64,000 nt of DNA from Streptomyces olivochromogenes. Lineage in GTDB: Bacteria; Actinomycetota; Actinomycetes; Streptomycetales; Streptomycetaceae. Position numbers and translations under genes: made by a program. This document shows positions 60,134 through 64,000 of this stretch, in pieces. The notes beneath the pieces are model-generated. The model had not been told where the DNA came from. It was given only the letters and a program-made list of their open reading frames with translations, and made no database searches. Positions within the stretch are counted from its first letter, which is position 1. Each line of letters begins with the position of its first letter. The DNA lies in assembly GCF_001514115.1 (NCBI RefSeq), contig NZ_KQ948477.1:50815-114814 (forward strand), written 5' to 3'.

Positions 60134-60686
60134 AGCGTGACTCGTTGAAGCGTGGCGGCTCGGCCCATCTGAGCTCGGAAGACTCGGTTGGATGGCAAGG
60201 CAAGGGCCAACACCGACTGGGTTCGATGACTGTGGGCTCTCTTTGCGCTCGGCAGGCAACAAGCCGTGACCTGCCGATCCCTGCTCTGTCTCACACCGAT
60301 GGCCACGCTTCCTTCTCCGGAGCGTGGCCATCTCTTAGGTCGGTTCTGACGCGAAACCATGCCGGGCGTCCCGTGCGTCTTGCGAGAACCGTGGGCGAGC
60401 GGTCGTGGGTACGCTTACGGACGGCGGGACCGGACTTGGGGTGCTGTGCTGGCGGGCGAGCAGGTGGCGGAGATGCGACCCGGTGGATCTAATCGGCTGC
60501 GAAGGCTTGGGCAGGCCACGACCAGGAAGAGCGTTCGTGCGTGGCCGTGACGCTGTTTCTGGCCGAGGTGGAAGAAGGGGACGCTGCGGCCAGGTGCCGC
60601 TGCGCGCTGCGAGGCGCGGATCGGTTCGCGGATACGGCGCCCGGGCGGCGTCCCCATGCGCGACTCGGGAAAGGACGGATGCGGGG
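60134..60686. other. Non-coding stretch before the STAND gene
   Basis: I see no gene here. A small hairpin CGGCAGG/CCTGCCG lies near 60,250-60,287, just before the terminator hairpin at 60,299, so a short untranslated RNA is possible. The promoter of the STAND gene should lie in 60,340-60,680. Confidence 0.4.
60299..60331 (+). terminator. Hairpin terminator
   Basis: ATGGCCACGCT pairs perfectly with AGCGTGGCCAT around an 11-base loop, followed by CTCTT. No gene ends nearby on either strand, which is what raises the small-RNA idea. Confidence 0.65.
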
Positions 60687-63600
60687 GTGGCCAGGTTGGG
60701 AAACTCCATTGCTGTGGCGGCTGGTGTTCCGCCCATCCATTTCGGAGTGCACGAAATCCGGACCGGCAGCCCGGATGGCGCACGAGCGGACTTCGAGAAG
60801 ATGCTTGCGCAGCTCGCCAGTGCGACCAATCCAAATGTCCGGATGATCGCTGCCAATCCGGGTGACTGGGGAATCGACGCTTTCGCCGGTGACCTCGGAG
60901 GCGCCATCACGGTGTGGCAGTCCAAGTACTTTATGCCGATCACCACAACCAACCAATCGCAGCAGATCCGCGAGTCGCTCGCCAACGGGCTGAAGGCCGC
61001 GGCTGCCAACGGTCACACCATCGAGCGATGGATCCTGTGCATCCCGTCTAGCATGGACGGGCCGGCAACCCACTGGTGGGACGGCTGGAAGAAGCGTCAG
61101 GAAAAAACTCACGGCATAGTCATCGAGCTTTGGGACGAGACCAAGCTGGTGAAAAGGCTGCAGAGTCCCGAAGGCGACCAGGTACGTCGTGCCTACTACG
61201 AACCATTCACAGCACCTGCCGCACCTGCCAACGTGTCGGAGGCGTTCCGGCAGGGCGGCCCCGTGCCGTCCGGTAGAACGGTGACGCTTCTACCCCCGAC
61301 ATCAGGTCTGTCGGAGGAAGAATTTCCGGGACTGCAGCGGAAGGTCGTGGGTCCTCACGCTGGGCAGTCGGCAGCCGAGAACCAGTCGGGTCCGGGAACG
61401 CTGATCGGCCAGTGGACGCCGTACGACTTGGAGGTGCATCCCGCTGGCCCCATCGTGTCAAGTTCCCGTTCCGGTCCGCAGCGGCGGATGCTGCCCGGCT
61501 ACGTCCGGCGGGAGCACGATGAGATCATCGCGGAAGCGGTCGAGGCGGCCGCTGAGGGACAGAGCCGGATGGTGGTGCTAGTCGGTTCGTCATCGACGGG
61601 CAAGACGAGAGCGTGCTGGGAGGCTGTCCAGCCTCTTGCGGAAGCGGGTTGGCGGTTGTGGCACCCCTTCGATCCCACTCGCGCCGACGCCGCGCTCGCA
61701 GACCTTCAACAGGTGCGGCCCCGCACTGTTGTGTGGCTGAACGAGGCTCAGCACTACCTAGGAGACGCGAGGGTGGGCGAGCAGATCGCCGCCGCGGTCC
61801 ACGCCCTCCTCACCGATTCTGAGCGACGGCCTGCCCTTGTGCTCGGCACGCTCTGGCCCGAATACGCACGGCAGTACGCCGCCCTTCCGACACCCGGCAG
61901 CGGAGATCCGCACAGCCGTGTGCGGGAGCTGCTGGCTGGACGAACGCTGACCGTGCCCGAGATTTTCAACGCCCCGGCGCTGACGGCTGCCGCTCAACTC
62001 GCGGTGAACGGAGACCAACTGCTGGCGGAGGCCCTCACCCGGACCGCCAACAGCGGACGGGTCACACAGGACCTCGCTGGCGCCCCCGAACTCCTGCGCG
62101 CCTATGAGCACGGCAGCCCAGCTGCCCGGGCCTTGCTTGAAGCCGCGATGGATGCCCGCCGCCTCGGTGTTGGCCTCCATCTGCCCCTCACCTTCCTTGC
62201 CGAAGCGGCACTCGACTACCTCGATGACAGTGACCTCCAGGGCCTCGGAGATGACTGGGCGGAAGCCGCGTTCGCCGAACTCGCCCGCACTGTTCATGGG
62301 AAACAGGCAGCCCTGCGACGTGTACAGAGCCGTCTTCTGCGCAACGCGCCGACAGCAGGGCTGAAGTACGCCGGTCCGGCGGTTCCTGTGTGCCGGCTCG
62401 CCGATTATCTAGAACAACATGGCCGTACTACCCGCCGACGCCTGTGCCCGCCCGCCTCGTTCTGGCAGGCTGCCTGCACCTACCTCACTGTCCCCGACGA
62501 CCTCAGCGTGCTTTCCCAGGAGGCCGAGGTCCGCTTCCGTCTCTCGTGGGCAGACCGCCTCCGCCACCGCGCGGCCGACTCTGGCAGCGCCACCGCAATC
62601 CTGGAGCTGGCCCTGCTCCGGGATAACTCCGACGATCCCGCAGGCGCTGAAGAACTCATCCGTCAAGCAGCCGCTCTGGGGAACCTTTTCGCACTTGAGG
62701 AACTGGCCCGCAGGAGGGCGCGAGCTGGAGATTACGTGGAAACCGAATCCATCGCCCTCCACATAGCGAACCAGGGAAACACGCGCACTCTCATCGAGCT
62801 GGGCCAGAAGCGCGAAAGAGATGGTGACTATGCAGGGGCTGAGCGCAATTACAGGCAGGCTGCCAATACCGGAGACGCTGAAGCCCTGGTGAAGCTGGCA
62901 TGGATGAGGCGGAAGGCAGGAGATAAGTCGGGTGCCGAGACGCTGTACCGGCAGGCGGCCGAAGCGGGTGATCCTTTCGCCTTGCGTAATTTGGCCTGGA
63001 TGCTGCAGGAGGCAGGCGACCATGCGGGGGCTGAAGAAGTAGCTCTCCAAGCAGCAGATCAAGGGAACACCTTCGCCTTCCGGGGCCTGGCCCAGAATTA
63101 CGAAAGGGGCGGAGACTATGCGAGGGCCGAACGTTTCTATAAACAGGCCGCCGACGCTGGAGACGCCGAAGCTTTAAGGGACCTTGTTGTGATGTGGGCG
63201 CGATCTGGAGGGCAATCCATTACAGATGAAGTCGCCCGCCAAGCAGTCGATAGCGCAAGTGCTCGTGCCGTTCGTGAATTGGTGGAGATGCGGGAACAAG
63301 CTGGGGACCGGGCAGGCGCCGAGAGACTCGCTCACCGAGCAGCCAACAGCGGGAAGCCCGAGGTTCTCCTGGCGCTGAGCCTGATGCGGGCGAAGGCAGA
63401 AGACCATACCAGCGCCCAGAAACTCGCCCGCCAAGCAGTCGAGTTCGGAGACACTCGGGCCCTTCGTGAACTAGCGCAGATGCGGGAACAAGCCGGAGAC
63501 TGGGCAGAGGCCGAGCGACTCGCCCACCGAGCAGCCGACAGCGGAGATGCATTCGTGCTTCGACGTTTGGCCGAGCTGCGACTGAAGGCTGGAGACCGCG

Positions 63601-63773
63601 CTAGCGCCGAGCACCTGGCGCAGCAAGCTGCCAACGTCGGCATCCGCTCCTCCTGGGGGGCGTTTTCCGTGCTTGTGCACGCCGAATCCAGGCATCTCCT
63701 CCGCACGATGTGGCCGTACGGCCTGGACCCTGATGGCGCGCCGACATCAGAAAAACGGGGCCTTACCCCCTAA
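60687..63773 (+). CDS. STAND-like defence ATPase with N-terminal nuclease and repeat sensor
   Basis: 1028 residues from a GTG at 60,687 (start uncertain; 60,714 also possible). Residues 15-165: restriction-endonuclease-like domain with GIDAF (Asp 64) and VWQSKY (Gln 78-x-Lys 80). Residues about 270-600: P-loop ATPase, Walker A GSSSTGKT (300-307), and VVWLNEAQ as the Walker B-type strand. Residues about 630-985: eleven 32-residue helical repeats (ALRELAQMREQAGDWAEAERLAHRAADSGD-like), TPR/Sel1-type. Nuclease-STAND-repeat order is that of antiphage NLR-like (Avs-type) proteins, in which the repeats bind a phage protein and activate the nuclease. Confidence 0.8.
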   Translation: MARLGNSIAVAAGVPPIHFGVHEIRTGSPDGARADFEKMLAQLASATNPNVRMIAANPGDWGIDAFAGDLGGAITVWQSKYFMPITTTNQSQQIRESLANGLKAAAANGHTIERWILCIPSSMDGPATHWWDGWKKRQEKTHGIVIELWDETKLVKRLQSPEGDQVRRAYYEPFTAPAAPANVSEAFRQGGPVPSGRTVTLLPPTSGLSEEEFPGLQRKVVGPHAGQSAAENQSGPGTLIGQWTPYDLEVHPAGPIVSSSRSGPQRRMLPGYVRREHDEIIAEAVEAAAEGQSRMVVLVGSSSTGKTRACWEAVQPLAEAGWRLWHPFDPTRADAALADLQQVRPRTVVWLNEAQHYLGDARVGEQIAAAVHALLTDSERRPALVLGTLWPEYARQYAALPTPGSGDPHSRVRELLAGRTLTVPEIFNAPALTAAAQLAVNGDQLLAEALTRTANSGRVTQDLAGAPELLRAYEHGSPAARALLEAAMDARRLGVGLHLPLTFLAEAALDYLDDSDLQGLGDDWAEAAFAELARTVHGKQAALRRVQSRLLRNAPTAGLKYAGPAVPVCRLADYLEQHGRTTRRRLCPPASFWQAACTYLTVPDDLSVLSQEAEVRFRLSWADRLRHRAADSGSATAILELALLRDNSDDPAGAEELIRQAAALGNLFALEELARRRARAGDYVETESIALHIANQGNTRTLIELGQKRERDGDYAGAERNYRQAANTGDAEALVKLAWMRRKAGDKSGAETLYRQAAEAGDPFALRNLAWMLQEAGDHAGAEEVALQAADQGNTFAFRGLAQNYERGGDYARAERFYKQAADAGDAEALRDLVVMWARSGGQSITDEVARQAVDSASARAVRELVEMREQAGDRAGAERLAHRAANSGKPEVLLALSLMRAKAEDHTSAQKLARQAVEFGDTRALRELAQMREQAGDWAEAERLAHRAADSGDAFVLRRLAELRLKAGDRASAEHLAQQAANVGIRSSWGAFSVLVHAESRHLLRTMWPYGLDPDGAPTSEKRGLTP

Positions 63774-63901
63774 CACGAAACCCAGCCCTTTCCAATCTGA
63801 CGGCGGAACCGTCGAGGTGAGCTGCTGTACGTTGCAAAGAGGCTGCTGGTAGGCGGGTGCACTATCGGCACAGCCTCGTCCGCCCCAGCCAATACGGCCA
63901 T
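63770..63901 (-). pseudogene. tnsA: 5' stub of tnsA, element III
   Basis: 43 codons from an ATG that stands at the same distance from the left-end repeats as in element I (CACGCT-x-GGGGTGT-xxx-ATG). The peptide MAVLAGADEAVPIVH aligns with MSVSTGVESTAPYVE of the intact TnsA; then similarity is lost. It marks the inward side of the inverted left end. Confidence 0.55.
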
Positions 63902-64000
63902 ACAACACCCCTAGCGTGCTCAGCCCACACGACTGGATTCTCACGCTCGCAGAGGCCGAAGAGGCTGGCTTCGCTGTCAAACGCCTCGATTGGATGACGA
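63902..64000 (-). repeat. Left end of element III (inverted, terminus just outside window)
   Basis: Minus strand reads GTCATCCAATCGAGGCGTTTGACAGCGAA, identical over 29 bases to 28,965-28,993, followed by a second site ending in AATCCAGTCGTG and by GAGCACGCT. The terminal TGTCC should be at 64,006-64,002. Confidence 0.8.

Larger units (their letters stand above)
47435..64000 (-). mobile_element. Tn7-like element III (family I, inverted; runs past the window)
   Basis: Its right end starts at 47,435 (TGTCCGCTGACAGC), is split by element IIb and resumes at 60,077-60,133. Its left end is at the window edge in inverted orientation; by alignment to element I the terminus falls at 64,006. Own cargo: the STAND ATPase gene (60,687-63,773). 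Next to the left end only 43 codons of tnsA remain. Non-autonomous. Confidence 0.7.

Noticed and set aside
60405..60686. N-terminal extension of the STAND gene
   Set aside because: The frame is open but the peptide is Arg/Gly-rich with poor codon pattern; conserved-looking sequence starts after 60,687.
63747..63980. Minus-strand frame at the window end and its partner at 28,850-29,044
   Set aside because: On the minus strand at 28,850-29,044, and on the plus strand at the window end, both sites read AVKRLDWM, but only because the DNA is the same transposon end; neither looks like a gene.

Overview
High-GC actinobacterial DNA, almost certainly Streptomyces. The codons are strongly G/C-ending, and the families are typical of that genus: DUF317, DUF2637, a WhiB protein, a MobC/relaxase pair, the MAB_1171c/ImmA/XRE trio, a SAV_2336-type domain, VMAP and TCO1. 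The window has three parts.

(1) 1-17,137 is an unassigned metabolic cluster on the plus strand. It holds Nudix enzymes, a P-loop kinase fused to a VanX-like dipeptidase, two methyltransferases, a radical-SAM-like protein, an enolase-superfamily enzyme, a HAD phosphatase, two phytanoyl-CoA-type dioxygenases, a YrdC/Sua5 protein, a short phosphoketolase-like protein and a small kinase. It meets a convergent minus-strand block of an amidase, a MAB_1171c-like membrane protein, an ImmA/IrrE peptidase and an XRE regulator. Most genes overlap by a few bases, so it should act as one pathway. I cannot name the product.

(2) 18,021-28,849 is plasmid- or ICE-like. It has a winged-helix protein with five iteron-like repeats, a zinc-finger protein, a WhiB protein, a DUF2637 membrane protein, MobC (whose 5' end holds four perfect hairpins, a candidate oriT), a MobA-type relaxase, a lipoprotein and two DUF317 proteins.

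(3) 28,957 to the end is a stack of Tn7-like transposons, which I resolved from their ends. Three family-I elements lie end to end: I (28,957-42,200; tnsA-tnsB-tnsC-tniQ plus an esterase/oxidoreductase/rarA cargo), II (42,205-47,429; a DUF6615 nuclease-like gene and a recombinase-like operon) and III (47,435 to about 64,006, inverted; a STAND-type defence ATPase). The outer junctions of I+II carry the 5-bp duplication ACTGC. Two elements of a second family (termini TGTRGG...CCTACA) are inserted inside family-I ends. IIa (42,223-43,249) splits the left end of II with target duplication CCAAT. IIb (47,449-60,076) splits the 66-bp right end of III with target duplication ACAGC. Removing each insertion restores a family-I end of the expected length.

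IIb carries the most striking cargo, an eight-gene conflict system at 48,040-59,892: a TCO1 protein, a trypsin-VMAP protein, a MoxR ATPase, a 1286-residue vWA-like/caspase-like/TIR/Nudix-like protein, a two-TM protein, a trypsin-FHA protein, a Ser/Thr kinase and a zinc-cluster/DUF6585-like protein. Its caspase domain keeps the Cys but has Ile at the catalytic His position, while the TIR domain looks intact. The whole reads as a defence island built by repeated insertion of related Tn7-like elements at one site in mobilizable DNA.
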